Shown here one piece after another: positions 36,036-50,015 of a stretch of 64,000 nt of DNA. The notes beneath the pieces are model-generated. The model was not told the DNA's origin, searched no databases, and saw only the letters and a program-made list of their open reading frames with translations. The stretch comes from Grimontia celer (GTDB lineage: Bacteria; Pseudomonadota; Gammaproteobacteria; Enterobacterales; Vibrionaceae): NCBI RefSeq assembly GCF_900055185.1, contig NZ_FIZX01000009.1, positions 1-64,000 on the forward strand, in the 5' to 3' direction. The translations under genes and the position numbers were made by a program. Every line of letters begins with the position of its first letter. Positions within the stretch are counted from its first letter, which is position 1.

Positions 36036-37397
36036 TTATTTCTGCTTAACCGGTCTCTTCCAGCCATCAATTACACGCGCTTTTGCACGGGTAATAACGA
36101 GTTGGCCCTCTTCCACATTACTGGTCAATGTCGTACCTGCACCAATGGTCGCCCCTTTTTTGATGGTCACGGGCGCCACCAGCTGGCTGTCAGAGCCAAC
36201 AAATACATCATCTTCAATCACGGTCTTGTGTTTATTCGCGCCGTCGTAATTACAGGTGATAGTACCTGCACCGATATTCACGCGCTCACCGATTTCCGCA
36301 TCACCAAGGTAAGTCAGGTGGTTCGCCTTAGAGCCTTTACCGACACGTGCATTTTTCACTTCAACGAAGTTACCCACATGTGCGTCTTCCACCAGCTCAG
36401 CACCCGGGCGCAGGCGAGCAAACGGACCGACAGTACAGTCTTCACCAACAGAAGCACCTTCAATCACGCTGTATGGGCGAACGACGGTGTTGTCGTCGAT
36501 TTCACAGTCTTTCAGTACACAACCAGCACCGATGACCACGTTGTCGCCTAAAGTGACTGAACCTTCAATCACCACGTTGACATCAATTTCGACGTCTGTA
36601 CCACACTGAAGCTGACCACGAAGGTCAAAACGTGCCGGGTCACGCAGCATTACACCGCTTTCCAACAACTTTTCTGCTTGAGCGGCTTGGTAAGCGCGCT
36701 CCAGACGAGCCAGTTGGATGCGGTTGTTCACGCCTTCTACTTCAATGGCGCTTTCCGGGTGAACAGCTTCAACAGCGCGACCTTCGTCATGGGCAATTGC
36801 AATTACATCCGTCAGGTAATATTCACCCTGAGCATTGTCACTTTTAAGCTCACTCAACCAACGACGAAGATCACCGCCAGTAGCCACCATAACACCGGTG
36901 TTAATTTCTTTGATTAGCTTTTGCTCTTGTGACGCATCTTTGTCTTCTACAATCGCAACTACAGGGCCGTTACGACGCACGATACGGCCATAACCTGTCG
37001 GGTTGTCCAACACAACAGTTAGTAGCGCAATACCGCCGTCTGGCTGCGCATCCAACAGGTTTTCGATGGTTTGTTCTGAAATCAGCGGTACATCGCCATA
37101 TAGAATCAAAACCTGTTCATCATCAGCAAACTCAGGGGCAGCCTGATTAACTGCGTGTCCGGTGCCTAGTTGTTCTGCCTGAAGGACCCAGTTTACCGGC
37201 TCTTCTGCCAGCGCTGCTTTCATGGCATCTCCACCGTGACCATAAACAAGGTGGACGTTTTTTGCACCTAGTGAAGAGCAGGTATCGATAACGTGCTTAG
37301 CCATAGGTTTGCCAGCAAGGGTATGCAGTACCTTTGGCAGGTTAGAGTACATACGGGTTCCCTTACCCGCAGCCAGAATCACAGCACTGAAATTCAT
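36036..37397 (-). CDS. glmU: Bifunctional GlmU (acetyltransferase/uridyltransferase)
   Basis: 453 residues. The N-terminal pyrophosphorylase domain shows [20 protein letters not shown] and [10 protein letters not shown]. The C-terminal left-handed beta-helix has hexapeptide repeats ([15 protein letters not shown] onward) and active-site segments [19 protein letters not shown] and [11 protein letters not shown]. Makes UDP-GlcNAc from GlcN-1-P. AAGGA upstream of ATG. It lies beyond the tRNA cluster from glmS and has its own terminator, so it is not in the glmS operon. The upstream gap 37398-37672 shows no gene I accept and no clear promoter. Confidence 0.98.
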   Translation of the reverse strand: MNFSAVILAAGKGTRMYSNLPKVLHTLAGKPMAKHVIDTCSSLGAKNVHLVYGHGGDAMKAALAEEPVNWVLQAEQLGTGHAVNQAAPEFADDEQVLILYGDVPLISEQTIENLLDAQPDGGIALLTVVLDNPTGYGRIVRRNGPVVAIVEDKDASQEQKLIKEINTGVMVATGGDLRRWLSELKSDNAQGEYYLTDVIAIAHDEGRAVEAVHPESAIEVEGVNNRIQLARLERAYQAAQAEKLLESGVMLRDPARFDLRGQLQCGTDVEIDVNVVIEGSVTLGDNVVIGAGCVLKDCEIDDNTVVRPYSVIEGASVGEDCTVGPFARLRPGAELVEDAHVGNFVEVKNARVGKGSKANHLTYLGDAEIGERVNIGAGTITCNYDGANKHKTVIEDDVFVGSDSQLVAPVTIKKGATIGAGTTLTSNVEEGQLVITRAKARVIDGWKRPVKQK

Positions 37398-37672
37398 GGA
37401 GAGTTGTCCTTGGTGTTGAGGGTCTACTTCAAATAATGGCGCTTATTGTAACGGTTCGCTTTGTAAAACGGGATTCAAACCTATAAGAAATTCATGAATT
37501 TCCGTCACCTTGTAGCAAATTTCAGGCGATAGCTCGCATTTAGTAACGCCAAGATAATGACATAGATAAGCAAGTAAATTACTGATAATAAATAAAATAA
37601 AAGATGAAAAATGTCTTGAAGACATGCCTGACAGATAACGCATTATTAGAATGATTTATCCGGCGACAAACG

Positions 37673-37706
37673 GAAAAAAGGCGACCAATTAGGTCGCCTT
37701 TTTAGC
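37673..37706 (-). terminator. Terminator of the atp operon
   Basis: Minus-strand stem AAAAGGCGACC/GGTCGCCTTTTTT with a five-base loop, just after atpC. Confidence 0.9.
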
Positions 37707-37725
37707 TTTGGGTGATAACTGGTAC

Positions 37726-38148
37726 TTAGCGTGCCTTTTTGGTCAGCTCGATAACTCGTAGCTGGGCAATCGCCTTGGCCAGATCACTGGCCGCCTGAGC
37801 AAAGTCCATATCGCCATGTTTGTTGAGGATACGATCCTCTGCACGGCGCTTCGCTTCTTCTGCCTTAGCCTGATCCAGATCGACGCCGCGAATTGCGGTA
37901 TCTGCCAGCACAGTGACTGCGCTTGGCTGCACTTCGAGCATACCGCCAGAAAGGTAAATCACCTCTTCGTGGCCATGTTGCTTAGTAATGCGGATCATGC
38001 CCGGCGTGATAGCGGTCAGCAGCGGGGTGTGGCTTGGGTAAATACCCAATTCACCTTCGCTACCCGTTACCTGGATTGCTTCAGCACGGCCAGAAAACAG
38101 TTGTTTTTCTGCGCTTACTACATCCAGGTGAAAGGTCATCGCTGCCAT
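37726..38148 (-). CDS. atpC: ATP synthase F1 epsilon subunit
   Basis: 140 residues, starts [20 protein letters not shown] behind a GGAGG. N-terminal beta-sandwich with the family segment [20 protein letters not shown]-terminal helical hairpin (from about 90) that can inhibit rotation. Last gene of atpIBEFHAGDC. Confidence 0.97.
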   Translation of the reverse strand: MAAMTFHLDVVSAEKQLFSGRAEAIQVTGSEGELGIYPSHTPLLTAITPGMIRITKQHGHEEVIYLSGGMLEVQPSAVTVLADTAIRGVDLDQAKAEEAKRRAEDRILNKHGDMDFAQAASDLAKAIAQLRVIELTKKAR

Positions 38149-38166
38149 GTCGCCTCCTACCAGCTA

Positions 38167-40472
<2,306 letters not shown>

Positions 40473-40517
40473 CGTTACTCTCCGTTATTAGAAGGCCGCT
40501 GAGCGGCCTTCTACGCA

Positions 40518-42059
40518 TTACCAGGTTTGCGTTGCTTTGAAGTCTTCAACCAGCTTCGCCAGTTGCGCTTCAATGTCGCCGTTGTAGTCGCCAGTCTCAT
40601 CGATCTGTGCAACCAGCTCAGCAAACGTACCTTTAGCGTATGCAAGCAGAGCAGATTCGAAATCAGCCAGTTTGGTCAGCTCAACGTCTGACAGGTAGCC
40701 TTTTTCCGCAGCAAAAATCATCAATCCCTGCTCAAACACAGACATTGGTGCATATTGCTTCTGCTTCATCAGTTCAGTTACTTTCTGACCGTGATCCAGC
40801 TGCTTCTTAGTTGCATCGTCCAGGTCAGAAGAGAACTGAGCAAATGCTGCCAGTTCGCGATACTGAGCCAGAGCGGTACGGATACCACCAGATAGCTTCT
40901 TGATGATCTTGGTCTGTGCTGAACCACCTACACGGGATACTGAGATACCTGGGTCAACTGCTGGACGGATACCTGCGTTAAACAGTTCCGATTGCAGGAA
41001 GATCTGACCGTCAGTGATCGAGATAACGTTGGTTGGTACGAACGCAGATACGTCACCCGCTTGGGTTTCGATGATTGGCAGAGCGGTCAAAGAACCGGTT
41101 TTACCAGTCACTTCACCATTGGTGAACTTAGCAACGTAGTCAGCGTTAACACGCGCAGCACGCTCCAGCAGACGAGAGTGGAGGTAGAAAACGTCACCTG
41201 GGAATGCTTCACGGCCTGGTGGACGACGCAGCAACAGAGAAATCTGACGGTAAGCAACTGCTTGCTTAGACAGATCATCGTATACGATCAGCGCATCTTC
41301 ACCACGGTCACGGAAGTATTCACCCATCGCACAACCCGCGTAAGGCGCAAGGTATTGCAGTGCCGCTGCTTCAGAAGCAGATGCAACAACAACGATGGTG
41401 TTTTTCAGTGCGTCGTGCTCTTCCAGTTTGCGAACCACGTTAGCAATGGTTGACGCTTTCTGGCCGATAGCAACATAGATAGAGTAGATACCAGAGTTCT
41501 TCTGGTTAATGATCGCATCTATTGCCAGCGCCGTTTTACCGGTCTGACGGTCACCGATAACCAGCTCACGCTGACCACGGCCGATTGGGATCATTGCATC
41601 AACTGCTTTGTAACCGGTTTGTACTGGCTGGTCTACCGACTGACGTGCAATTACGCCAGGTGCAATCACTTCTACAGGAGAAGTCAGTGCTGCGTTGATA
41701 GGACCTTTACCGTCAATTGGCTCACCCAGAGTGTTAACCACACGGCCCAGTAGCTCAGGACCTACTGGAACTTCAAGAATACGACCAGTACCGGTTACTT
41801 TCATGCCTTCCTGAAGGTCGGCATAAGGACCCATAACAACCGCACCTACAGAATCACGCTCAAGGTTGAGCGCCAGTGCAAAACGGTTGCCAGGTAGTTC
41901 AATCATTTCACCTTGCATAGCATCTGCAAGGCCATGGATGCGAATGATACCGTCGCTGACTGACACGATGGTACCTTCGTTGCGTGCTTCACTAACAACG
42001 TTGAATTTTTCAATACGTTGTTTGATCAGATCGCTAATTTCCGTGGAATTAAGTTGCAT
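40518..42059 (-). CDS. atpA: ATP synthase F1 alpha subunit
   Basis: 513 residues from ATG 42059 ([16 protein letters not shown]), equal to E. coli AtpA. The frame is open 11 codons further up but that part is not family-like. Non-catalytic nucleotide site [13 protein letters not shown] (about 170), arginine-finger region and [17 protein letters not shown] (about 363). Preceded by atpH with a 16-base gap. Confidence 0.99.
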   Translation of the reverse strand: MQLNSTEISDLIKQRIEKFNVVSEARNEGTIVSVSDGIIRIHGLADAMQGEMIELPGNRFALALNLERDSVGAVVMGPYADLQEGMKVTGTGRILEVPVGPELLGRVVNTLGEPIDGKGPINAALTSPVEVIAPGVIARQSVDQPVQTGYKAVDAMIPIGRGQRELVIGDRQTGKTALAIDAIINQKNSGIYSIYVAIGQKASTIANVVRKLEEHDALKNTIVVVASASEAAALQYLAPYAGCAMGEYFRDRGEDALIVYDDLSKQAVAYRQISLLLRRPPGREAFPGDVFYLHSRLLERAARVNADYVAKFTNGEVTGKTGSLTALPIIETQAGDVSAFVPTNVISITDGQIFLQSELFNAGIRPAVDPGISVSRVGGSAQTKIIKKLSGGIRTALAQYRELAAFAQFSSDLDDATKKQLDHGQKVTELMKQKQYAPMSVFEQGLMIFAAEKGYLSDVELTKLADFESALLAYAKGTFAELVAQIDETGDYNGDIEAQLAKLVEDFKATQTW

Positions 42060-42075
42060 GCTCCAATTCCCCAAA

Positions 42076-42609
42076 TCAAGACTGCAATGCATCGCTCAGA
42101 CGGCGCATACGGCCGCTAACTGAGTTATCGATGATCAAGTCTCCAGCTCGAATCACAACCCCGGCAACCAGGGTCTCGTCTACACTACAGTTCAGCTTCA
42201 CTTTTCGCTCAAGGCGGGCTTCCAGCTTGCTTTCAATAGCGTCCAGTTGCGCTTGTTCCAGCGCGACAGCAGAGGTGACCTCGACGTCAACTTGCTTTTC
42301 TAATTCACGGCGAAGTGCCATGAACTGGACAGTTACTTCCGGCAACGCTTTTAGGCGTCCGTTTTCAGCCATCACCTTAATCAGGTTCTGGCCGAATTCA
42401 TTGAGCTGCTCACCGCACACTGAGAGAAAAATCTCAGTCAACTTTTCAGCTGAATAAGAGCCATCGAGAAAATCTGCGATGGTTTCATTGCGGGCAACTT
42501 CAGCAGCAAAAGCCAGCATTTCAGACCATTGGTCCAATTCGCCTTTTTCTACTGCCAGATCGAAGGCTGCTTTAGCGTAGGGGCGTGCGATGGTAGTCAG
42601 TTCAGACAT
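42076..42609 (-). CDS. atpH: ATP synthase F1 delta subunit
   Basis: 177 residues. Peripheral stalk cap linking F1 to the b subunits. N-terminal helical domain ([19 protein letters not shown]) and C-terminal conserved [18 protein letters not shown]. Confidence 0.97.
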   Translation of the reverse strand: MSELTTIARPYAKAAFDLAVEKGELDQWSEMLAFAAEVARNETIADFLDGSYSAEKLTEIFLSVCGEQLNEFGQNLIKVMAENGRLKALPEVTVQFMALRRELEKQVDVEVTSAVALEQAQLDAIESKLEARLERKVKLNCSVDETLVAGVVIRAGDLIIDNSVSGRMRRLSDALQS

Positions 42610-42624
42610 AGCTGCCCCTCCTTC

Positions 42625-43095
42625 TTAAAGTTCTGCAGTGATTTTATCGAGAATATCTTTATGAGCATTTTCGTCGATTGAACGCTCAAGGATTTTCTCA
42701 GCACCGATTACGGCCAGAGTTGCAACTTGTTTGCGCAGTTCATCGCGGGCACGGTTGCGCTCAGCTTCCAGTTCAGCCTTTCCTTGGTTAAGGATATTTT
42801 CACGCTCAGAAGATGCTTCTTCGCGGGCTTCATCAAGAATTTGTGCTTTACGCTTATTCGCCGAATCGATGATCTCAGTTGCAGCGCGCTTTGCTTCTTT
42901 CAATTGATCAGAAGCATTAGCCTGGGCCAAATCCAGGTCTTTCGCGGCACGCTCAGCCGCCGCAAGACCGTCAGCAATTTTCTTCTGACGCTCTTCAATC
43001 GCTTGCATGATTGGTGGCCATACATACTTCATGCAGAACCACACAAACATGGAAAACGCGATCGCCTGGCCGATAAGAGTAGCGTTCATATTCAT
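42625..43095 (-). CDS. atpF: ATP synthase F0 b subunit
   Basis: 156 residues from ATG 43095 ([20 protein letters not shown]), with GGAG eight bases upstream; identical in length to E. coli. One N-terminal membrane helix and a long charged coiled coil (30-140) forming the peripheral stalk. Confidence 0.97.
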   Translation of the reverse strand: MNMNATLIGQAIAFSMFVWFCMKYVWPPIMQAIEERQKKIADGLAAAERAAKDLDLAQANASDQLKEAKRAATEIIDSANKRKAQILDEAREEASSERENILNQGKAELEAERNRARDELRKQVATLAVIGAEKILERSIDENAHKDILDKITAEL

Positions 43096-43144
43096 AACTG
43101 CTTCTCCATCTCCCAATAGTTAACTACAGGTATAATCAGGCGAC

Positions 43145-43426
<282 letters not shown>

Positions 43427-43473
43427 TTATATGCCGGAAGGTCGAACAAAGTTGCTTACTAAAAAATCTTTTA

Positions 43474-44280
<807 letters not shown>

Positions 44281-44285
44281 TCATC

Positions 44286-44675
44286 CTATTTGTTGTTGTT
44301 AATGAATAAAACTGGCGCGAGGATATTAATTCCAAGTACCAGCAAATAGGTCAGTTTGAGGGGAACAAGTTCCACCTCGGCATACAGGTAAACAACGGAA
44401 AACAGCGCGACGGTAAGCAGAATTTTGAGCACTTCGCCGCTGTAGAAGGATGCCACAACGAGCTTTGCTGCTCTTGCTCCACTAAAAAGGAATGCACACA
44501 ATGCAAAGGCTGCGTTGGCGATTACGAAAATGCCACCGCCAATGAGTGCGGAAATTCCCCAGTCGACATTGATGGTGGTGACCATCAAGATTGCCGTTGC
44601 TAACACGACGCACGCCTGTAACAGCAGCAACCTTTTCGCAAGCTTGCGACCTGGTCGCGTGAGCGTCGATACCAT
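44286..44675 (-). CDS. atpI: ATP synthase-associated protein AtpI
   Basis: 129 residues from ATG 44675 (MVSTLTRPGRKLAKRLL), GAGG nine bases upstream. Four membrane helices. First gene of the atp operon; helps c-ring assembly in some species, and is dispensable in E. coli. ATG of atpB follows after eight bases. Confidence 0.93.
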   Translation of the reverse strand: MVSTLTRPGRKLAKRLLLLQACVVLATAILMVTTINVDWGISALIGGGIFVIANAAFALCAFLFSGARAAKLVVASFYSGEVLKILLTVALFSVVYLYAEVELVPLKLTYLLVLGINILAPVLFINNNK

Positions 44676-44734
44676 GTATTCGTTCCTCGATTCCTTTCCT
44701 CTTAGCACCTTGTCGTGCTGGGAAAACTGCGAAA

Positions 44735-44762
44735 ATTATACGGGTCGCCCTTTTGAATGCAA
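44735..44762 (-). promoter_or_regulatory. Promoter of the atp operon
   Basis: Minus strand: -35 TTGCAT (44757-44762), 16-base spacer, perfect -10 TATAAT (44735-44740), about 60 bases upstream of atpI. Confidence 0.8.
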
Positions 44763-44854
44763 TCTCATCACATCAAAAAGGGAGACTAAATTTTACAACA
44801 GGGTAACCTGATCACAGTAAGCAAAAATATGTAACAAAAACCCAACGCGTTACG

Positions 44855-45748
44855 TCACACTTCTTCGCCTAGAATTGCAAGAATTTGCATAAGTTTTTCG
44901 TTCTGATCAAAGCTGATGACCAACTTACCACTACCACTCTTGCCTTGAGACAGGCTAACAGATGTGCCTAGCTTGTCAGTCAACCTATCCTGCACAGCAG
45001 CCAATTTTGGTGACACTGGTTCCGGCGTTTTTTCAACGGCCGGCGTCAGGAATTTTTTCACCAAGGCTTCGGTCTGTCTTACTGTGAGTTTTTTGTTAAC
45101 GGAGACCAGTGCTGCCTCTATCTGAGCGTCACCTTCCAATGCCAATAGGGCACGTGCATGCCCCATATCCAATTGGCGTCCGGACAACAGTTTCTTTACG
45201 CCAGCTTGAAGGCCATTCAGTCGCAAAAGATTACTGATGGTGGTGCGGGATTTGCCCAGTGCTTCAGCCAATTGTTGGTGGGTAAGAGAAAAGTCGTGGA
45301 TGAGACGATCCAGCGCTTCCGCCTCTTCCATCGCATTGAGATCTTCGCGTTGGATGTTCTCAATCAGTGCGATGGCGCTCGCAGCTTTGTCATTTAGTTC
45401 ACGAACAAGACAAGGGACATGGGTCAATCCGGCAATTTTTGACGCTCTGAAACGACGTTCACCAGCAATAATTTCGTACTGGTTGTCACCAAGGTGACGC
45501 ACGACCAAAGGTTGAATAACGCCTTGTGCGCGGATTGATTCCGCCAGCTCTTCCAGTGCTTCCTGCGCCATATCCTGACGCGGCTGATAAACACCTGGAC
45601 GCAATGCCGCTAATGGCAAATGCTGCAGCTCACTGTTGTTTACAGCTTCTTGGGTATCTTTGTTCAGATCGACACGCGCTTGTGCTCTGGCACTGGTGGC
45701 CAGTAGCGCATCGAGTCCTTTACCCAATCCACGTTTGGTAGCGTTCAT
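44855..45748 (-). CDS. parB: Chromosome-partitioning protein ParB
   Basis: 297 residues. N terminus RGLGKGLDALL typical of chromosomal ParB. ParB/Srx CTP-binding domain has VYQPRQDM and AGERRFRAS (about 118). Helix-turn-helix is around LTHQQLAEALGKSRTTISN. A C-terminal dimer domain completes it. Loads on parS sites, spreads as a clamp and works with ParA to segregate origins. Three parS-like sites occur in this window. Ends the mnmG-rsmG-parA-parB set. Confidence 0.97.
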   Translation of the reverse strand: MNATKRGLGKGLDALLATSARAQARVDLNKDTQEAVNNSELQHLPLAALRPGVYQPRQDMAQEALEELAESIRAQGVIQPLVVRHLGDNQYEIIAGERRFRASKIAGLTHVPCLVRELNDKAASAIALIENIQREDLNAMEEAEALDRLIHDFSLTHQQLAEALGKSRTTISNLLRLNGLQAGVKKLLSGRQLDMGHARALLALEGDAQIEAALVSVNKKLTVRQTEALVKKFLTPAVEKTPEPVSPKLAAVQDRLTDKLGTSVSLSQGKSGSGKLVISFDQNEKLMQILAILGEEV

Positions 45749-45758
45749 TCACGTTCCT

Positions 45759-46553
45759 TTAAGACGCGTTGGCAATGGCCTGTCTGGCCTGCTCTTCCCG
45801 TCGCAATATTTCACCGGCTAATGCCAGGTATGACTTGGCACCGCTGGAGTATTTGTCGTAATACATAGCTGGCTTGCCGTGACTCGGCGCTTCAGCCAAA
45901 CGTACATTGCGAGGGATGACAGTACGGTAGACCTTGTCTCCAAAGTGTTTTTTGATCTGTTCAGACACTTCTGTCGCCAGACGATTTCGCGGATCGTACA
46001 TGGTTCTTAGCAAGCCTTCCACATGTAAGTCAGCGTTTACTACGCTTGCAAGCTTACTGATGGTATCCATCAATGCAGTCAGGCCTTCCAACGCAAAGTA
46101 TTCACACTGCATCGGCACCAGTACAGAATTTGCCGCCGTCATGGCGTTGATTGTAAGAAGGTTAAGAGAAGGGGGACAATCAATGAAGATGAAATCATAG
46201 TTTTCACGAATGTCGGCTAATGCGTTGCGCAGCCTGACTTCGCGGGCAAACACTTCCATGAGTTTGATTTCTGCAGCGGTAACATCACCATTGGCTGCTA
46301 TCAGGTGATAACCGCCCGTGGTCTCTGTCACCACCACATCGTTAAACGGGGTCTCTTCAACCAGCAAATCATAGGCGGTGGCATGAACGTCGTATTTGTC
46401 CACACCACTGGCCATGGTTGCATTGCCCTGCGGGTCTAGGTCAATCACCAACACCTTACGCTGAGTCGCTGCCAGCGACGCAGCCAAGTTGATACAGGTC
46501 GTTGTTTTACCAACGCCTCCCTTTTGGTTTGCAACAGCAATGACTTTTCCCAC
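45759..46553 (-). CDS. parA: Chromosome-partitioning ATPase ParA
   Basis: 264 residues. Deviant Walker A KGGVGKTT at residues 11-18, DLDPQGNAT, and Walker B FIFIDCPPSLNLLTINA. There is no N-terminal DNA-binding extension, so it is the chromosomal (Soj-like) type. Ten bases before parB. Confidence 0.97.
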   Translation of the reverse strand: MGKVIAVANQKGGVGKTTTCINLAASLAATQRKVLVIDLDPQGNATMASGVDKYDVHATAYDLLVEETPFNDVVVTETTGGYHLIAANGDVTAAEIKLMEVFAREVRLRNALADIRENYDFIFIDCPPSLNLLTINAMTAANSVLVPMQCEYFALEGLTALMDTISKLASVVNADLHVEGLLRTMYDPRNRLATEVSEQIKKHFGDKVYRTVIPRNVRLAEAPSHGKPAMYYDKYSSGAKSYLALAGEILRREEQARQAIANAS

Positions 46554-46575
46554 AAGACGACCTCGCCTAATAATC

Positions 46576-47190
46576 CTATCTAGCCAAGATTACTAGATGA
46601 CGTTGACCTTCCAATCCTGGAACAGTCAAAGGTTTGATATCTGTCACAGAACATCCGGCCGGAAGTTCGTCAATTTCGACTTGATCCACTTGTCCCTTGA
46701 GAGCGAGGAACTGACCTTGTGGCGAAGGGAGGTGATGACACCAGTTCACCATGTCGCTCATGGACGCAAACGCTCGGCTTAATACACCGTCAAATCCCTG
46801 TTCCGGCTGAAAATCTTCCACACGGCTTTGAACGGGCGTGACATTAGTAATTTTCAGCTCATGCAACACCTGACGGATGAAGCGAATACGCTTACCCAGG
46901 CTATCGAGCAGTGTGAAGGATTTTTCCGGGTTAATGATCGCAAGCGGGATCCCTGGCAATCCAGGACCTGTCCCCACATCGATGTAACTTTGGCCATCAA
47001 GGTGCTGACTCACCACAATGCTGTCCATGATGTGTTTGACGATCATCTCGTTTGGATCACGCACAGAAGTCAGATTGTACGCTTTGTTCCATTTGTTGAG
47101 CATTTCGACATAGCCAATCAGTTGGGCTTGTTGCTCAGCAGGGATATTCATCCCTGCCTGTTCAATCAGTTGTGCTAGACGTTGTTTCAC
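46576..47190 (-). CDS. rsmG: 16S rRNA m7G527 methyltransferase RsmG (GidB)
   Basis: 204 residues. SAM-binding motif [18 protein letters not shown] (about 70) and the preceding [19 protein letters not shown] are family signatures. Six bases after mnmG. Confidence 0.97.
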   Translation of the reverse strand: MKQRLAQLIEQAGMNIPAEQQAQLIGYVEMLNKWNKAYNLTSVRDPNEMIVKHIMDSIVVSQHLDGQSYIDVGTGPGLPGIPLAIINPEKSFTLLDSLGKRIRFIRQVLHELKITNVTPVQSRVEDFQPEQGFDGVLSRAFASMSDMVNWCHHLPSPQGQFLALKGQVDQVEIDELPAGCSVTDIKPLTVPGLEGQRHLVILAR

Positions 47191-47196
47191 AGAAAC

Positions 47197-49086
47197 TCAG
47201 GCCCCTTTTTTCAGCATGCCTTGTTTTTTCAGATGCACCAGCAGGATAGATATTGCTGCTGGCGTAATACCGGAAATACGTGACGCCTTACCAATGGTTT
47301 CTGGGCGGCTATCCTTCAGTTTTGCCACCACCTCATTCGACAGGCCTTTGATTTGGGAGTAATCCAAATCCATCGGCAAGCGGGTATTTTCGTGACGGAT
47401 AGATTTTTCAATCTCGTCTTTCTGGCGATCGATGTAACCTGCGTACTTCACCTGAATTTCTACTTGTTCAGACGCTTGAATGTCTTCATGTGCTGGCGAG
47501 AATGCTGGAATTTTCACCAGATCGTTGTAAGTCACTTCCGGACGACGCAGTAACTCTTCACCGTTTGCCTCGCGGGACAATGGCGTTTTTAGGATCGCGT
47601 TCAGTGCTTCAGCATGCTCAGAGGCTGGATGAATCCAAGAACTGCGAAGACGCTGCGCTTCCTGCTCCATGTTTTCCAGTTTCTGGTTGAACCGGGCCCA
47701 GCGTTCATCATCAACCAAACCGAGCTCTCGGCCAGTCTCAGTTAAGCGCATATCCGCGTTGTCTTCGCGTAGCAACAGGCGATATTCAGCACGGGAAGTG
47801 AACATGCGGTAGGGTTCTTTGGTGCCCATGGTCGACAAATCGTCGATAAGCACGCCCATGTAAGCCTGATCACGTCGAGGACACCAGCCCTCTTTGTCCT
47901 GAGCAAACAATGCGGCGTTTGTACCTGCGAGCAAGCCTTGTGCTGCCGCTTCTTCATAGCCTGTGGTGCCGTTAATTTGACCAGCAAAGAACAAGCCTTT
48001 GATAAATTTGGTTTCAAAGGTTTGTTTCAGATCGCGCGGATCGAAGAAATCATACTCGATCGCATAACCTGGACGGATCACGCGTGCGTTCTCAAAACCT
48101 TTGATCGAACTGATGATCCCCATCTGCACATCAAATGGCAGACTGGTGGAGATCCCATTCGGGTAGAGCTCGTTGGTCGTCAAACCTTCTGGCTCGACAA
48201 AAATCTGGTGTTTATCTTTGTCCGCAAAGCGCATTACCTTGTCTTCAATAGATGGGCAATACCGCGGACCGATACCTTCAATCACACCGGCATACATCGG
48301 ACTGCGATCCAGATTACTGCGGATCACATCATGAGTTTTTTCATTGGTGTAGGTGATGTAACAAGGCACCTGGCGCGGATGCTCAGACACATTGCCCATA
48401 AAAGAAAACACCGGACGTGGGTCATCACCGTGCTGGGTTTGCATCACACTGAAATCAACCGTGCGCGCATCAATGCGTGGTGGTGTGCCTGTTTTCAGGC
48501 GGTCAACACGGAATGGCAGTTCACGGAGGCGATCTGCCAACGCGATCGACGGGGGATCGCCAGCACGGCCGCCAGAATAATTCTCAAGACCGATATGGAT
48601 TTTTCCGCCAAGGAATGTTCCTACCGTCAGTACCACCGATCGAGCACGGAATTTTAATCCCATTTCCGTCACAACACCTGTCACCTGATCTTGTTCGACA
48701 ATCAGGTCATTGACGGCTTGTTGAAACAACATGAGGTTTGGCTGGTTTTCCAATGCTTCGCGGACAGCTGCTTTGTACAACGCGCGGTCAGCCTGTGCAC
48801 GGGTTGCACGAACCGCAGGGCCTTTAGATGCATTCAGCGTGCGGAACTGAATACCACCTTTATCGATCGCACGGGCCATCAAGCCGCCCAATGCATCGAC
48901 TTCTTTCACCAGATGTCCTTTTCCGATCCCGCCAATAGCCGGGTTGCATGACATTTGCCCCAATGTATCGATGTTGTGTGTCAGCAGAAGGGTTTGCTGA
49001 CCCATACGTGCAGCGGCCAATGCGGCTTCCGTACCAGCATGACCACCACCGACAACGATGACATCAAAGTTATCCTGGTAAAACAT
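47197..49086 (-). CDS. mnmG: tRNA U34 modification enzyme MnmG (GidA)
   Basis: 629 residues. FAD-binding [17 protein letters not shown] at the N terminus, signatures [16 protein letters not shown] and [12 protein letters not shown]-terminal helical domain that binds MnmE. With MnmE (51238-52602) makes the cmnm5 group on wobble uridine. Transcribed away from oriC, as in E. coli. Confidence 0.98.
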   Translation of the reverse strand: MFYQDNFDVIVVGGGHAGTEAALAAARMGQQTLLLTHNIDTLGQMSCNPAIGGIGKGHLVKEVDALGGLMARAIDKGGIQFRTLNASKGPAVRATRAQADRALYKAAVREALENQPNLMLFQQAVNDLIVEQDQVTGVVTEMGLKFRARSVVLTVGTFLGGKIHIGLENYSGGRAGDPPSIALADRLRELPFRVDRLKTGTPPRIDARTVDFSVMQTQHGDDPRPVFSFMGNVSEHPRQVPCYITYTNEKTHDVIRSNLDRSPMYAGVIEGIGPRYCPSIEDKVMRFADKDKHQIFVEPEGLTTNELYPNGISTSLPFDVQMGIISSIKGFENARVIRPGYAIEYDFFDPRDLKQTFETKFIKGLFFAGQINGTTGYEEAAAQGLLAGTNAALFAQDKEGWCPRRDQAYMGVLIDDLSTMGTKEPYRMFTSRAEYRLLLREDNADMRLTETGRELGLVDDERWARFNQKLENMEQEAQRLRSSWIHPASEHAEALNAILKTPLSREANGEELLRRPEVTYNDLVKIPAFSPAHEDIQASEQVEIQVKYAGYIDRQKDEIEKSIRHENTRLPMDLDYSQIKGLSNEVVAKLKDSRPETIGKASRISGITPAAISILLVHLKKQGMLKKGA

Positions 49087-49169
49087 GGTGTGACCTCAAT
49101 AGGAATGTGTTGATCGGTTGGTTTAGCAAAAGAGGATCATTCTACCGCTTTTCAGAAACGGAGAGAACC

Positions 49170-49460
49170 AAAAGTGTGATCTTTGATCGAAGGCTCTTCT
49201 CTTAAAATATATAAAGATCTTTATATAGATCTTTATTTTGATCTCTTATTAGAGAAGACGATCTTTGTGGATAACTGGTAAATGATCAACATGATCATGC
49301 GTTTAAAGAAGATCGTTTTCTGTGTGTTAGCTTGGATCTAGTCTGGTACATTCTGGGATCAAAATGGCACTTTATCAACAGGTGGAAAAGCGATATAAAG
49401 TTGTTATTGGGATAACTATAGGTTGATCACCGATTAGATCTATAGTTATCCACAAAGTGA
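49170..49460. other. Origin of replication oriC
   Basis: Between mnmG and mioC. Unwinding element: three head-to-tail 13-mers GATCTTTATATAG (49216-49228), GATCTTTATTTTG (49228-49240) and GATCTCTTATTAG (49240-49252), each sharing one base with the next and matching GATCTNTTNTTTT. DnaA boxes: TTATCCACA on minus 49266-49274 and on plus 49446-49454, TTATCAACA 49372-49380, and TTATCCCAA on minus 49407-49415. The 49087-49460 gap holds 15 GATC sites, for Dam/SeqA control. Confidence 0.95.
49216..49252. repeat. oriC 13-mer repeats (DNA unwinding element)
   Basis: Three AT-rich 13-mers, each starting GATC, spaced exactly 12 bases. The left copy lies in a longer A/T stretch (49201-49215). Confidence 0.93.
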
Positions 49461-49503
49461 AGGTCACATTTTTGAATAAATTTTTTGTTCGAGTTGCACT
49501 TAT

Positions 49504-49950
49504 TTATTCACAAAATGCCGATTTGTTCTGGGATAACCATACTTCGGCGGCTTCTTCAGGAAGGGGTTGTTCAAGAATGTCGATCTCTAAACGGGGAGCT
49601 AAGTCCTGTGCTCCCAGGCTTTTTAGTAGCTCATCAGCCTGAATCCCTGCACCACAAAATGTGTCATAACTGGAATCCCCAATGGCGATCACTGCGTATT
49701 TGAGCGCACTTAGATCCGGAGATTGGCTCTTTAGCGCCTCCATCATTGGTGCGAGATTGTCTGGATAGTCCCCAGCGCCATGGGTTGATGTTACCAGCAA
49801 AAGACGTGAGGCTTCTGTGATGTCGTTGAGTTGGCCTTCATTGATCACCTTCACTGAGATGCCATCCTGCTCTAAAAGATCGGCAATATGATCGCCCACA
49901 TATTCGGCGCCGCCTAGGGTGCTGCCTGTGATCAGGGTTAGTTCAGACAT
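49504..49950 (-). CDS. mioC: Flavodoxin MioC
   Basis: 148 residues, flavodoxin fold with FMN loop LITGSTLGGAEY (T/S-rich) at residue 6 and STHGAGDYPDN. Ends close to oriC and is transcribed towards it, as in E. coli, where mioC transcription can affect initiation. Role in biotin synthase electron transfer is reported for E. coli MioC. Confidence 0.94.
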   Translation of the reverse strand: MSELTLITGSTLGGAEYVGDHIADLLEQDGISVKVINEGQLNDITEASRLLLVTSTHGAGDYPDNLAPMMEALKSQSPDLSALKYAVIAIGDSSYDTFCGAGIQADELLKSLGAQDLAPRLEIDILEQPLPEEAAEVWLSQNKSAFCE

Positions 49951-50015
49951 AAGCTTGTTCTCTAACGGATTATTGATGGCCGTTAGTATTGAGTGATGGG
50001 ATATCGCGCGTCAAG

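Noticed and set aside
37443-37643. 66-residue open frame on the minus strand between atpC and glmU
   Set aside because: No ribosome site, AT-rich hydrophobic translation of no family, and no conserved neighbour relation. The gap is best read as untranslated.
47180-47195. TGTTTCACAGAAACTC at the rsmG start as a parS site
   Set aside because: The central CACGTG is broken, so it is not the required palindrome.
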